A DNA stretch of 64,000 nucleotides from positions 1 to 64,000 of the forward strand of contig CAJNYU010000030.1 of the NCBI GenBank assembly GCA_905331475.1, read 5' to 3'. The notes beneath the pieces were generated by a model that searched no databases, was not told where the DNA came from, and saw nothing but the letters and a program-made list of their open reading frames with translations. The DNA is from Rotaria socialis (lineage: Eukaryota > Rotifera > Eurotatoria > Philodinida > Philodinidae). Below, piece after piece: positions 10,971 to 23,284 of this stretch (position 1 is its first letter; every line of letters starts with the position of its first letter). The position numbers and the translations under genes were made by a program.

Positions 10971-12123
10971 TCAATGTTTTTCCGGAGCTTTAACTTCATT
11001 TTGTTGACTAAGTGGTTTACCATCGAAAAAGTCTAGTAAATTTTGTATCGTGGTTTCAGCAATATTTCTTAAAGCTTCTTCAGTAAGAAATGCTTGATGA
11101 GACGTAACGATTGTATTTGGCATTGAAATTAAACGAGCCAATGTATCGTCAGCCATTACCTATCAATAATATTTTATTCAATAGAAAACAGCTTTGATTA
11201 AAGCAATAAAAATTACTTGTTGACTACAGTCATTGAAAAAGTAGTCCTTTTCATTTTCGTAAACATCAATAGCAGCACCTCGTAGTTTTCCTGACTTGAG
11301 ACAATCGACAAGTGCATTTGTATCAATTAATCCACCACGACTTGTGTTTATTAATATAGCTCCACGTTTCATTTTTTCTAACGCTTCTCTATTAATTAAA
11401 TGATAAGTTGAGTCAAGCAATGGAGCATAAAGTGATACTAAAAATAAATACTTGCGTTTTTTTAAATATAAATAAATATTTATCTATCATACCAACATCG
11501 CTTTGGTCAAGTAACTCATCCATGGTAACATATGTAAAACCTTTTTCTTTCGCAACTTGCTCATTTGGCAAGATATCGTTAGCTAAAACGCGACAACCAA
11601 AGCCCAAAAATATATTAATGGCACACATACCGATTCCACCTGTTCCAATAATGCCAACTGTTTTACCAAAAAGATCAAGACCAACAAGACCGTCCAAGGA
11701 AAAATTATGCTGTTTTGTTCGATAATATGCATGATGTAAATTACGATTCAATGAAAGTAAAAGAGCTACGGAATGTTCAGCAACAGCATACGGTGAATAT
11801 CGTGGTACGCGACATACTTTTATATTATATTTTTTTGCCACTCCGAGATCAACATGATTAAAACCGGCACTTCTCAAAGCAATTATTTTAACTGAACTAC
11901 ATTCTTTATGTAATTCTTCAATGATATTTCTATCAAGAATATCATTTACAAATGCACAAATACCATCGAACCCATGAGCTTGATCAACTGTTTCCTGATT
12001 TAATTTACTTTCTAAAAATGTAAAATGAAGTTTACTTTGACCATTTAACGTTTTTAAAGCTTGTCGAAATGTTTTTTCGTCATAGCTTTTAGAATCAAAA
12101 ACAAGAACTCGGCGTTGTGGCAT
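10971..12123 (-). CDS. D-lactate dehydrogenase (LdhA-type D-2-hydroxyacid dehydrogenase)
   Basis: It would reduce pyruvate to D-lactate with NADH (or the reverse), most likely in the cytosol. Three exons, 12123-11493, 11437-11217 and 11159-10971, join in frame to 346 residues. Visible features are the NAD-binding glycine motif [10 protein letters not shown], the substrate-side segment [25 protein letters not shown] with the conserved arginine, DVYENE with the catalytic glutamate, and SHQAFLT with the catalytic histidine. The length and the YENE/HQAFLT signatures match the bacterial and fungal LdhA group rather than animal GRHPR or CtBP proteins. A non-coding 5' exon is possible: a GTAAGT donor lies near 12203 and an AG at 12132-12133. 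Animal cells normally use L-LDH, so acquisition by transfer is plausible; the two short introns would mean it is domesticated. The family call is firm; the substrate is inferred. Confidence 0.88.
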
Positions 12124-12298
12124 ATTTTGTTCTTTGAAAATTCTTTAATTATAAACAACGAAGCATGTTGAATAAATAAAATTAATTATAATATTCTACT
12201 TACCTTGATAATTTTTCTAGATTTTTTTCTGCGTTCGGAAAAAAAAATATTGTTTTATCTGTATTTTTTGATGAGATATGTGTTAGTTACTATTAATC

Positions 12299-12412
12299 AT
12301 GCAAGGCGAGCAATGGGTTATAAATGTGATGCTCGGATCCCATAAACGAAAAAGAAAAAAAGTAAGAGAACAACGAAAACGTATAGAACGACAGAAAAGA
12401 GCACGGTATTAA
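12299..12412 (+). CDS. possible 37-residue basic microprotein
   Basis: An ATG-initiated ORF encodes a 37-residue protein whose second half is almost all Lys/Arg (HKRKRKKVREQRKRIERQ). An AATAAA hexamer follows 30 nt after the stop (12442-12447), and a TTAG acceptor-like site lies 13 nt before the ATG. It is divergent from the D-LDH gene, sharing a short upstream region. An in-frame stop at 12284-12286 rules out simple extension. I do not recognise it; its size and charge recall RPL41, but the sequence does not match that protein. It may be chance. Confidence 0.3.
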   Translation: MQGEQWVINVMLGSHKRKRKKVREQRKRIERQKRARY

Positions 12413-12447
12413 CTGGTTGCATCTATGATATGTGATATATCAATAAA

Positions 12448-14982
12448 GACGCTACTCGAAAGATGTCTACACATATGATTTATTCGTGAATTTTGAGAAC
12501 ATGTCCTGCTATATTTTCGCAATGGTTAAGTGCAAAAGAATGCTTTTTAGCAATACTAGATTGTAATTTTAATTGCCAAAAAAAATACACATAAGATCTA
12601 ATGGGTGGTACTAAATTTTTGGATTAATTTTGCTTTCAAAATAGTATTGAGATGAAATGTCGTAGATATTTTCTCTTGTCTTCTAGTGGAAAGAGCACAT
12701 TGGAAACTGCAAAAGTCGACAAAAGAATTCTATTTGTGTTGTTTTTTGGAGGCGATCTAGATATTAAGTTTCATTTCTAAGTACCATATATTTATTTTCT
12801 ATGCCAAAGTAAAATTAATTTTTCTGATAATGATCACGAATGACGAAAAATTTTAATATCAGATGATATCATTAAATGTTATTCCAGTGATTGAAAGTAT
12901 ACACAAAATGCTTTTGTTTTGTGCAACAAGATTTCATTAACTAGGGTGTGGGTAACGATTGAATATGAATTCACCTGCGCTCAAACCCTCAAATATTTCG
13001 GAGTAAAGAACAAATAATGCAGTTTTTTTGTCATTTTATTCGTCTCCAGAATGAACAAGTACCAAGATTACTAAAATCAGTCGATGATTGATGGAGTTTT
13101 TCATTGTTTTGTAGATCATTATCTTCAATTTTTAGCAGTCTTATTCTTTCCTCTGTTACCATAAAAACTAAAAGATATTTCTGTATGAATTCATTAGTTT
13201 AATTTAAGGATAGCTTTTCATTTATCATAGGTTATAAAATTTGTTTTGGTTATCTATGAAAGAAAATTCTTTGCTCTGACATAGTTAAACCTAGTTTCTA
13301 TTTGCTTCCTACAGATAGTCATTACCATCTAACTCGTATTTGTTTCTTGTCGTGAAGATAATCTTATAATTACTTAGTAAGACTAAGTTTTCACTTACAT
13401 GCTAACTCACTAAAATATCTGTCACTCTCGGTATGTTGCATAGACTAAGACAGTACAGTAGGCATATACTTCTGGCAATTTGAAATTTAAAAATAGTTCG
13501 TTTTTATTTCTGATGATCATTGACTAGGCCTCACCAGGCTGCATAAAAAATCTATGATTCACATTATAACGACAAATTTTAGTCCCTTGTCTCCCATACA
13601 TCAACTTGATAGTATCTGTGGTATTTTTTTAAAAGTGTTTGTTGAATTTAAAATAAAATTGTTTTTCTTTCTTTTTAAAATTAAATGGATTCTATCCGAT
13701 CATCATAACAACAGGAATGAAAAAATATTTTCGATTATTCAATGCCACAGTAATTATATTTATTAAAATACCTTATATTTTGATACGTCAAAGCTTAGAA
13801 TATACTGAATTAAAAATTTCCTAGTCTCAAACAACTGAAATCCTTTTATATGTTCATTTCGTTTTATGATGTAAAATGTCCAAATTAATGAAAATATCTC
13901 TACAAGTTTATTCAATGATACATTTTAATTCTAGACTTCTATTAATGTTTATGGAATATTCATACAAATGAAAAGTTAATCTGCGTGTAAGAAAGAATAT
14001 TGAAGATACCGTTTCAGATCGATTGAATAAATCAGGGTTTGGAATTGGATATTCTGAGTAAACGGAAAATAGTACTCAAGCAAATATCAGGACAATTAAT
14101 TGAGATATTAATATTGATTCGATTTGAAAAATATGAAATAATCTTTATAAGTAAAAGCAACATGATGTTGAAATTCAATACTAATAGAATACAAAAGTTT
14201 CACAAATAGCGATTGCTGTGACAAAACAAAGCAGTTTGTCAATATTGAACAATTCCAAGCGTTTCTGTTTTTTTTATACTGTATTTAAAATGAACACTAT
14301 TACATTTGACACAAATCAGGGTTTTGGAATCAGTACCGTGCTTTAGTTTTATATATATCAATTAAAAAAGTAATTCTACTTATTTTGAATGCAAGCTGTA
14401 TCAAAAGGAAAAGTAATTGCCTTACAAATCAGCAGATAATTAGCAAACTTTTTATATAGATTCAACATTATCGTGATAGAAAAAATAGTCTATTGATGAC
14501 TAATATTAAAAAATAGATTATATGTGTTAGCTGTTCTATTAATACAAAGCATATCGATAAATTATAAAATAGAATTGAGATTAACAGAATATCGAACACA
14601 TTGCTCTCTAAGTAGAGAATGCAACGGAAAACTTATTTTGTCCTCCATTTTTTACTTACGTTATGCCTCTAAAAGACGATCGAAGAATGATTCATATTAT
14701 TTCTTGCATGAATAATCGCTTTCTATAAATATAGCAACACAAAAAATGTCATTAACACTCATAGACTCTATCTTGTAACATTAGACGAGAAGAAGAAAAA
14801 AAACTTAAAGGTACTGCTTTGCTTTCGAAAACAAAAATGAGCGAGAAAAACTATTCCTCTTTTTTTTTTTACTTCTGATTCATAGACCTTGCATCGAAGG
14901 TTGTATATATAAACGCCGTGAAATATTCTTTTTTGTTTTGTTTTATTTTAGTAGTATTCACTTTGCTATACTAATATTAATT
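12448..14982. other. intergenic stretch, nothing recognised
   Basis: AT-rich sequence with only short ORFs (70 codons or fewer) lacking motifs. The 3' end includes a polypyrimidine tract and AG (14950-14951) just before the next gene, which may be the end of a 5' UTR intron or a trans-splice acceptor. Confidence 0.55.
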
Positions 14983-16032
14983 ATGGTTTACGGCAAAGAG
15001 CATGCGACTGAATATTTGGCTAAAACACCAATTGCATTTATTGGTACTATCGATCAAGTGATTCCGGGAATATCCACAAGATCGATGCCACCGATTAATC
15101 ATTACAAATTAATTATGGGCAATATTCGATCGTTACGTGGTTCTGTCGCGACAACTGAATTCGGTTATTATCAACATGGTGCAGGTCATTTTCTTCTGCA
15201 GGTTATTCAAAATCCTGATGGCTCCGAAACTCTAGGAGATCAATCACTACAAGAACAAGTAAAAGAGCCAACAGTTGGTATCAGTTATTTAGCATGTTCG
15301 AGTGATGGACAACATATAAATACGCTAGTTGAATTAGATAATAATACAATCGAAGAATTGCTTAAACTCTCGAAAATTCCATTAGGATGGAGTAAACAAT
15401 CCAATGGACACTATGAAAGTCCTTGGCAACATTCTCATGCAAAAACTGTCAAATGGCACGATAATAAACAATATAGTAGTCATGATAAATGCGCAAAAAC
15501 TGGTCGACCACTACTTATTACAAGTGATGATATTGCACTTACATGTGAACCGGTACAAGCAGCTCATGTCAAAGAATATAAAAATCCCGATGGTGATGGT
15601 ATGTATTCAATGTGTTCATTTTCTATTTATTTCACATTCTACTGTCTTGTTTAAGGTGTTTTTAAACTAACAGTAAAAAATAATAGCAGTCGACCTGTTG
15701 AAATTCCTGCATTATTACGTGACAGCCATACGAAAACAATTCTTTGGGAAGAAAGTGTCTTTGTCATTACAGATGCTGGCAATCACTTTTTTCCAGGTCA
15801 CGGACAGGCACGTGATGTTGAACCAACGCTACTTGAACCAAACGAAAGCGTATCAACAAAATTAGATACATTAACTCTACATGATTTATCGTGGCCTCAA
15901 GGTGGCTGGCGGTTACATCTAAGATTTTGCTTAGGTGATAAAGCTACTGAAGGAAGTTACTATTATTTTACTGATCATCATGAACCAATACGCAAAAATG
16001 CTCAGAAAAAAAGTAGTGCTATTGTTAACTAA
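14983..16032 (+). CDS. conserved-looking protein of unknown function, 330 aa
   Basis: Two exons (14983-15598 and 15656-16032) flank a 57-nt GT-AG intron and give 330 residues. I do not recognise the family. The first in-frame ATG is 14983; the hydrophobic-looking stretch in front has no ATG and contains the acceptor-like AG at 14950-14951, so I do not read it as a signal peptide. The protein begins MVYGKEHATEYLAK and is soluble in character. The C-terminal third (RPVEIPALLRDSHTKTILWE, then PGHGQARDVEPTLLEP and GGWRLHLRF) looks like a beta-sandwich domain, which is inference from its pattern only. There are His-rich patches (HYESPWQHSHAKTVKWH) but no known metal motif. It is convergent with the FAM151-like gene, 400 nt away. 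Confidence 0.75.
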
Positions 16033-16432
16033 ACGAACAGAAATAAATAATCGAAAAAATCTTGTTTATGTGTACGAATTTCCTTTATTTTTTATTTTTC
16101 TGAAACACACGGGCACTTGATCGAGAATGTTTTGTACAGAATAATTCATTTTACTATACTTATATTAATTTAATAAATAGAAAAATAGATTGATTCAGTC
16201 TTCATATATATTATCGTGAGATCGAAACAGAAAATAAATCAATTTGTCCAAGATTAGTCGTGTTTATTTTATGGTCAATAAATATTCAGGAAATAGAGTA
16301 CATAATAATATTAGCTGAGCTACCAAAACAGTTATTACCAAAAATTGTGTGTATACTCTTAGTATACGTCTAATAATTAACAAAACGCAAGAAGAAGGAA
16401 AATGTAGATCAATACAGAAATAATATGTACAT
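16033..16432. other. convergent intergenic spacer
   Basis: About 400 nt between the 3' ends of two convergent genes. An AATAAATAATC stretch follows the upstream gene's stop closely and could serve as its polyadenylation signal. Nothing else is seen. Confidence 0.5.
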
Positions 16433-18416
16433 TCAATTCGTAAATATTGATTCTTGTGTAAGACGTAAACGAGAAAAAACCATACCACCAGTAGGATTAT
16501 TCTCAGTCGATGTCATTTGTTCAATATTTCGTCCCATAACAGCAGCATGAAAATGTTTATTTTCATCGGATGATACGATACGACGACGACCTGTATCAAG
16601 AAAAACAGTTAATTGAACAGAAGTTGAAACAGATGAAGACGTCGATGATGTTAATGAGAGATTTTCAATGTCAAGTGATGAAATTTCAATATGAATGGTT
16701 GATATTGAATCTTGAATTCGAAATGCATATGAATAACTTGGAAAAACAAAGCTTTCATCGACTTGTGATGAACCTTGAGAATTTTCATAGACAACTTCAA
16801 TAGAACCTGTTTTTGATATTGTGATTGTCATTCCTATGGGGATATTTTATAAATGAAAATAAATCGTATTTTGTTGTTGTTGAAAATGAATTGATACTAA
16901 CCTGCTTTTGACGTATGTTCAGTTTCAGCTAAATAACATAGGACAGCTTGTGTTTGCGATGATGCATCAGTAAGAAAATCAATGGTGCCTGTCCATGTGC
17001 AAGCAACTGTTGAATCAAATGTTTGTTTGGTACGTAAAAATACATTTGATTTCAATATAACAGCACTAAAATCTGATACCAGTACATTATCTTCTTGACC
17101 TGATATTGTATGCCAATGATCTTTCATTGAAGGAAAGATTTTTTTTTCATCTTCTCGTTCATTTTGAGTATAGGAATTTTCATTTATCAATCCATCCAAT
17201 GGCGGCGGCAAATCATAATAGATTAACGAACGACTAAACGACGTTCGATATTGCAATAGACGAGCTAAATTTTCCGGTGTATTTTCAACTTCACCAATAG
17301 GCGACCAAAATGTTAAACCTGACTTCGTTACTGTTGCAAGCCAATGAAGTTGATCAAATGATTTAAGTGCTAATGAAAGACGAATCGGAAAAGTGATCTC
17401 AAAATTAAATAGAGAATAATTATCATTCTGTGTTATTGTTCTATACATATTAATCACGCTTGACCACGTATATGATGTTGTTGTTTTATCGTAAATAGTT
17501 GTCCATCCAAGTGAAAATGATATCATTAATTGTGGTATGACACCAAAAGCAAATGCAAGACTTTCACTTAGGAAACGTTGAGCATCAATAGGTGGTGCAC
17601 ATTGTGGATTAGCACGAACAATATCAGCATTGAGAATAATTGGGCCGTTAATCTAAGAAAATATATAATAAATGACAAAAGAAAATAAGTTTCAAGTTTT
17701 GTTTTAAAGAACTAACATCATCCTTTTGAGCTTCTAACGCGTCGAGGCACGGTTGCAATGCATTGATATCTTTAAAGTCAAGTTTGAGGCCTTTACTTGA
17801 TGATTTAATTTGCTTGAGAAATTCAGAAAAAGTTAAATCACTGGTTTTATTTGGTGGATGAGCCATGATTGGATCAGGCGATGATGAACCGATTAGAATA
17901 TCGGCTTCAATAAACATAAGTGAACCTATTCATAAAAGTATATATGATTGAAAACAAAACAAAGAACCAAACTTTCAATAGAACACGATGAGTTTCTACA
18001 AATGGCGTGTCTTTCATTCATAATCAATAAGTTGAAAATCTCCATAACTCTTTTGAAAAAGTAAAACTATAAGATGTTATTATCTAATTGGTGAAAAACA
18101 ATAACTAGGAGTCATATTAGAAGAATTTTCAATTTTTTCGAAGACTTCATAATAAAACTTGTTTCCGATTACTAGAACTATTCCTTTAATAGAAAAAGTT
18201 GTATAATTTCAGTCTACTCGTCTCATTAAATTACTGATAGATCCATTCGCCATGTGGCATTCACTAGTTCATATTTTACAACTTACTTTGAAGACTTTCC
18301 TCAAGTTGTTGTCGGCTATTAACAGCATGTGCCCATGTAACTCGCGATGCATCATTCTCAATACTTGGAAAATAATGTAATGTACGTTGAAAATATCGTT
18401 TATCACCAGTCGACAT
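16433..18416 (-). CDS. FAM151/menorin-like protein
   Basis: Four exons (18416-18287, 17925-17717, 17652-16902, 16833-16433) join in frame to 496 residues. The family signature is clear: VTWAHAVNSRQQLEESLQ at the N-terminus, then IEADIL, PIMAHPP, GLKLDFKDINALQPCLDAL, NGPIILNADI and SFSLGWTT, in the order known for FAM151 proteins. The fold is related to the PLC-like/GDPD TIM barrel, and the role of the family is poorly defined; menorin of nematodes acts in dendrite branching. No signal peptide is evident at the chosen Met, which lies 8 nt after an AG (18425-18426). Residues beyond about 365 form an unusual Ser/Thr-rich beta-type extension of about 130 residues. It is the third gene of the same-strand cluster after VPS29 and the NIPA-like gene, 150 nt behind the latter's stop. 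Confidence 0.85.
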
Positions 18417-18566
18417 TAATTTTTCTAGAATTAAAAGACATAAGCAAATAATGAAAATAAAATAAATATGTTTACAATTTCCTTTTTTTTTTTTGTTTAT
18501 TTATTATTACAAATATATCTGATCTATGAATCAGTACGATAGAGAACAAGAATAGAAAAAAAAGTC

Positions 18567-20080
18567 TTATGATGACATTGATTTATTATTTTCGCGATCC
18601 ATATCTGATGTTGCTGTATTGTCAACAAATGTACTTTGTACGCATGACCGATAATATTCTTTACTTGATATTAATTCATGAAAAAGATTTTGTGTTGATA
18701 TTATGTCAGGAAGAATCTGTTCCATTTGCTAAAAAAAGCACATTTTTAGAAAATTGATAATTTATTTTTAAAATTTAAAAAAACCAGTTACGTCATTATT
18801 TGCTTTTATGTTGCTGAGTTTATTTCGTGATGTTTTATAAAGAATATTTTCAATTTGCTCAATACGTTTTTTCCATTGATCATTTTTTAAAATGGGACAC
18901 CAAGCACGATGCGATAAAATAGGATCAAATGTAAGATGATTCATATCAATATGAATTTCTCGACAACATTTATCACACATTAATGATGAATTATTAAATT
19001 TCCAATAGAAAACAAGAATTTTAAAAGCAGATAATAAATGTGGATCATTTAAATGTGAACTAGATAAAAGATCGAAATCTGTTGCTTCAATTTGAAACAT
19101 CTAAAATCACAACAGGAAAAAAGCTGTGAAAAACATAAAATCTCCTTGGTGAAGAAACGAACTGTTTGTAATTGACCAACAATAGTAATTCGATGAATGC
19201 GTGATAAAAAAATTTCTGCTTCTTTTAATAATGTATTTACTGTTTCATTTGAAAAAATATCTGTAAGTTGTACTATTGACTCAGGTATAATCATAAATTT
19301 CCATACACAATATCGATGATGAGAATCAACCAGAGATCGGAAAATATTTTCTATACATTCCGTATCTAAATTAGACAAAATTCAACATACAACTTTGACG
19401 AATAGTTCACGGGTAGTATATAGATATAGCTCTTATAGTTCGAGTGATACATATCCGGATTGAGAAAGAGATTGCATCGTGTAAATATAATTGTCTTAGG
19501 CTAATTTTTATCAGTCTATAAATTTTAAAAAATCAGCCAAAACTTTCCCGGGGTCCACAGAAATTCTAATCGATAAGAGCTTTATTGTTATTCTTGTATT
19601 CAAGAAAAATTTAGTTACCATATTTTATTTAAATTCGACTACATCTATTGACATACACTTCTTACTATTAGAAAATCATCACAGTTCGATCCTACAAGTC
19701 TCGACCAGTCTCTCATGTTCTTACTGGAGCCGCAGTTCTTTTTCCCTCATAACTTACATAGATCCTTTTTAAGAACACTAGGCAATTGAGCGGCTATTTG
19801 TGCATGGCAATTGACACATTCAATCAAATCATTTGATTTACATGCCCAACCACGTCGGGAACATTCAATAGCTGATATTTGATCAGGTTTACCAAACCAA
19901 AGATAATCCTTATTTGTAGAAAAATAAATTTAAAGTAATTTTAAAATAGATCAAAAGAAAATGACAATTCACTTCATAAGTTTTTAGACGATCTCGATAT
20001 TCATCCAAAGTTTTATGATTAATAGTTTGTAATTGCGATAAATGAAGAAGATGTGATGAAAATTTCGAATCTTTCAACAT
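18567..20080 (-). CDS. ZC3HC1/NIPA-like C3HC zinc-finger protein
   Basis: Five exons (20080-19973, 19908-19758, 19365-19163, 19100-18792, 18728-18567) give 310 residues. Two modules each have a C-x2-C followed by a distant H-x3-C: CVNC with HHRYC in the first, CDKC with HRAWC in the second. The first is preceded by YLWFGKPDQISAIECSRRGW, typical of the C3HC zinc-finger domain of NIPA (nuclear-interacting partner of ALK), a nuclear-basket-associated protein reported also as an F-box-type adaptor. The protein is shorter than human ZC3HC1 (about 500 residues), mainly because low-complexity linkers are missing. An AG at 20099-20100 behind a long pyrimidine tract lies 18 nt before the ATG. It sits between VPS29 (197 nt upstream) and the FAM151-like gene (150 nt downstream), all on the minus strand. 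Confidence 0.85.
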
Positions 20081-20277
20081 TAGTTTTTTTTTTCTTATCT
20101 ATTACAAGAAAAAAGAGAAAGAAGTAGCAGAATGTAGATTAATGTTTAAATAAGATTTCTATCGATATAAAAAAAAATAAATTACAGACACAATACAAAT
20201 GAATGCAAACATATTTCAGGATCGACTAGGAACAAGAGTAAATCACAAAAGAATCAATAGAGCAAAGAAAAAAAGAA

Positions 20278-21029
20278 CTAAGCTTTGCGATATTCAAGTC
20301 GTTCAACTGTAAATTTTTCATTGACTAGTTGATAAACATAGAGTGTAAGTGATGCTTGTTGGATGTCCATTAATACAAAAGAAGGCGTTGTTGAACTTGA
20401 AAAACAAAAATAACTATGAACTACAGGACAACCATTTTTTTTAGACTAACCTATTTAATGCATTAAATGCTCCGGTAGCTGAACCAGGATTAATAAAAAA
20501 CTTATTGTCACGTTCAAATGCTTCAAATTTATGTGTGTGACCAGTAATAAGAATATCTACGTCCATTTGACGTTGAAGCATACTTAAACTTTCAACATCC
20601 CCTATAGAAAACAACCATTGAAACGAATTAAAAATATACAAAAATTACCCCATGGAACGATTTGATGACCATGACAAAGACCAATACGGAATTGACCCAC
20701 AGTAACTACTTTTTGATCGACAAAATTTGGATTCTAGATCATAATAATTAAATAATTATACGTATCTTATATACTAAATAGATACATACATCGTCGAAAT
20801 CTCCACGAACAATATGAACATCAGCAGTCAATGTTTTTAAATAATCAATTGTTTCCTTTGTACATAAATTTCCAGTGCATAGAATATGTTGAATACGACC
20901 TGGAGTTAAAAGTTTTCGAAATTCATGTGGTAAACCACTGACACGATAAGGAATGTGAAGATCACCCAAGACAAGTACAAGCTAAATTAAACATACAAAT
21001 AGCGATATGCTCTAATGTTCACTTACCAT
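20278..21029 (-). CDS. VPS29: VPS29, retromer subunit
   Basis: Scaffold of the retromer cargo-recognition complex (with VPS26 and VPS35), acting in endosome-to-Golgi and endosome-to-surface recycling. Five exons (21029-21027, 20981-20790, 20733-20649, 20601-20451, 20395-20278) give exactly 182 residues, as in the human protein. The metallophosphoesterase-like fold is evident: [46 protein letters not shown] and NPGSATGA. Exon 1 contributes only the start codon: ATG is followed directly by GTAAGT, and the 45-nt intron ends before LVLVLGD. From memory, a splice at this same point is used in vertebrate VPS29. It is the first gene of a three-gene minus-strand cluster. Confidence 0.97.
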
Positions 21030-23284
21030 TATTGAAATATTTATCGACCGAACAAATATGTTATTTTATTCTGTGATGTTCTAAACCTTCCCTAAAACTA
21101 CAACTAATTAATTAGGTAAAATCTCTACCACGAATAACTGAATGCTTTTTGATCGAACGAAGTTCTTCGTTGAGTCGATGAATCCACTATTTATTTATTT
21201 GCTTTGTTTGCAAGAGTAACACCAACCATAAACGTGTTTCAGTACAAGATAGATGTCAGTCATGTTACTATTCTTGATACAACGAAAGAACACTTTGCAG
21301 AAGAATATTTCGTATTTATTGTTATTTAACAAAATTGAAATAAATTAATGTTTCTATAGAATTTGTTGATTCGTAAAATGGCTTGTTTTCGTGTATCGCC
21401 TCTCGTTTTAAAACATCAATATAGAAGATACGTATACGCGAACCCTATCTTTATCTCATGAGATGTTGTAAATTGTGAGACATTTTCATCGTCCTTTAAC
21501 TTCATTAGTTATTTCCAAAAATTAAATTTCCAATATAATCTGAATATAAAAATTTGATTAAAATGACTCATCGTAAACGGATTCTTGCAAGTTTTGTTTT
21601 CTTGTTTGAATACTCTATATGTTACCACATATTTCAACAAAAATGTTTTTTGTCGTTCAATAAGATTACCACGCCAATGATTTACACAAGTAAAAAGAAG
21701 AATCTTAAAATTGTCATTTTGACGTTGACTTCTTCATTTTCATGACAATCTAAATAAATGACTCAATTTCATTCGATTCACTAAATATCGATTTTGACCG
21801 GCAAAACTCGTATCAACTCTTGGGGACATTGTGTTTCTAAGTGTTTACGCCATTTAAAATGCTTATAGCGATTCATCGTTATTGCTTCATTATTTTTATA
21901 AAAAATAAACATAAGAAATAAATTAACCCTCTTTCTACTGAAATATTTGAAGTCTTTTTCTTATAGAAGAAACAATTAACCATCATGATGTAAAACACTA
22001 TATACCAAAAAATTTTCACCGTGCCAAATAGATTCTCATGTTGTTTTTTGCCATATTTTTGGATCAATACCTTTTTTGTTTATATTAGAAAAGGAATTCA
22101 CAAAAAACGTTAGACATAAAACAATGGAATTCTTGTCAATAGTTGATTTCAAATAGACTCAGTAATACAACAACGCTAATACGGTGTCATTTTTGAGAAA
22201 ATATGCTTGAAGTAAGTTTCAACTGTCTGTATTGCATTAAATGTTAGTTCGTGAGAAAAAAATCTATATTTACTTCATCTGATTTCGTCATTGTACCATT
22301 TTGCTGATGCACTTGAAAAAAGAGCTTGCTAATCTGTCAAAAATAGAAACAAAACCTGACAGGGAACGGTTGTGGACAGTTTTTTTTATCTCGTCAACTT
22401 AAGGTTATTGTTTTTTAGCAGGAACTAAAGTAAAAATGAAAATACTTTCTCGAGTGGGAGATAAAAGTCATGAAAAACTAAAGCACAAAATCATAAAAAA
22501 GAAACAGCTGCAAAGTTCAATTTATGACAAGATCATACAGAAAAAAAACATTTTCATCAGATCTATTGGTTTGTTCAGAATAGTTTTGTGGCGTATACTA
22601 AAATTCCAGCTCGTCAAGGCAGTGTTCCAAGATCATGAATGATGTTTACGTAGGACAAATATGTTCATTGATAAAATTTAAAGATAAACCATGGCTTTTA
22701 TTTTTTCTAAATCCGATTTGTTTTCGAGAAAGCACTTGAGTAATTCACTGAAATCAATAGTATTAAGCTTACTGCAAAAACAATCATTGTTCAATAGAAA
22801 AAAAACCGATAAAGATACGTTACATAATATCCAAAACATGTTTCGTAAATATGCGTAAAATAGACGAAATAAAATATTGTCGCGGCGTCAGCAAATCTTG
22901 TATTTTCCATTGACAAGAGCTTTCATTCACTTAGCCGCTTATTGAAAGGTAAATATGTGGGCGACTTTTACTTATCAAAGCATAAAGATTTTTTTGTTTA
23001 TGCAATCAATTGAATTACTGCATTTATTATTGGCATAACATTGTGTGCGTGCATTTTGCACATAGTAATGTTTAGTTTTTAGCTGTTTGAAAAAGAAAAA
23101 CTTCTTCATCTGTCATTCAAGTTACACAATCGTCATTTTATGCTTATTTGCGCTCGCGATTTCGAGAATAAACTAAACTAAGAAAAGATTGAAAAATAAT
23201 ACACAATAATAGTAATATTCAATTCTTTTTCTAATATAGTTGAGTTATAAGGGTTTAAAATTTCGATTGATCCTCAAGTAATAT
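21030..23284. other. intergenic region between divergent genes
   Basis: 2.25 kb between the VPS29 start and the EGF gene start. ORFs at 21554, 21879 and 22436 are 60-70 codons, Lys/Ile/Phe-rich and without motifs; I treat them as chance. Promoters of both flanking genes should lie here, but I see no decisive element. Confidence 0.5.

Noticed and set aside
14938-14982. Hydrophobic N-terminal stretch before MVYGKEH, possible signal peptide
   Set aside because: There is no ATG in the stretch, and a pyrimidine tract with AG at 14950-14951 marks it as intron end or leader acceptor.
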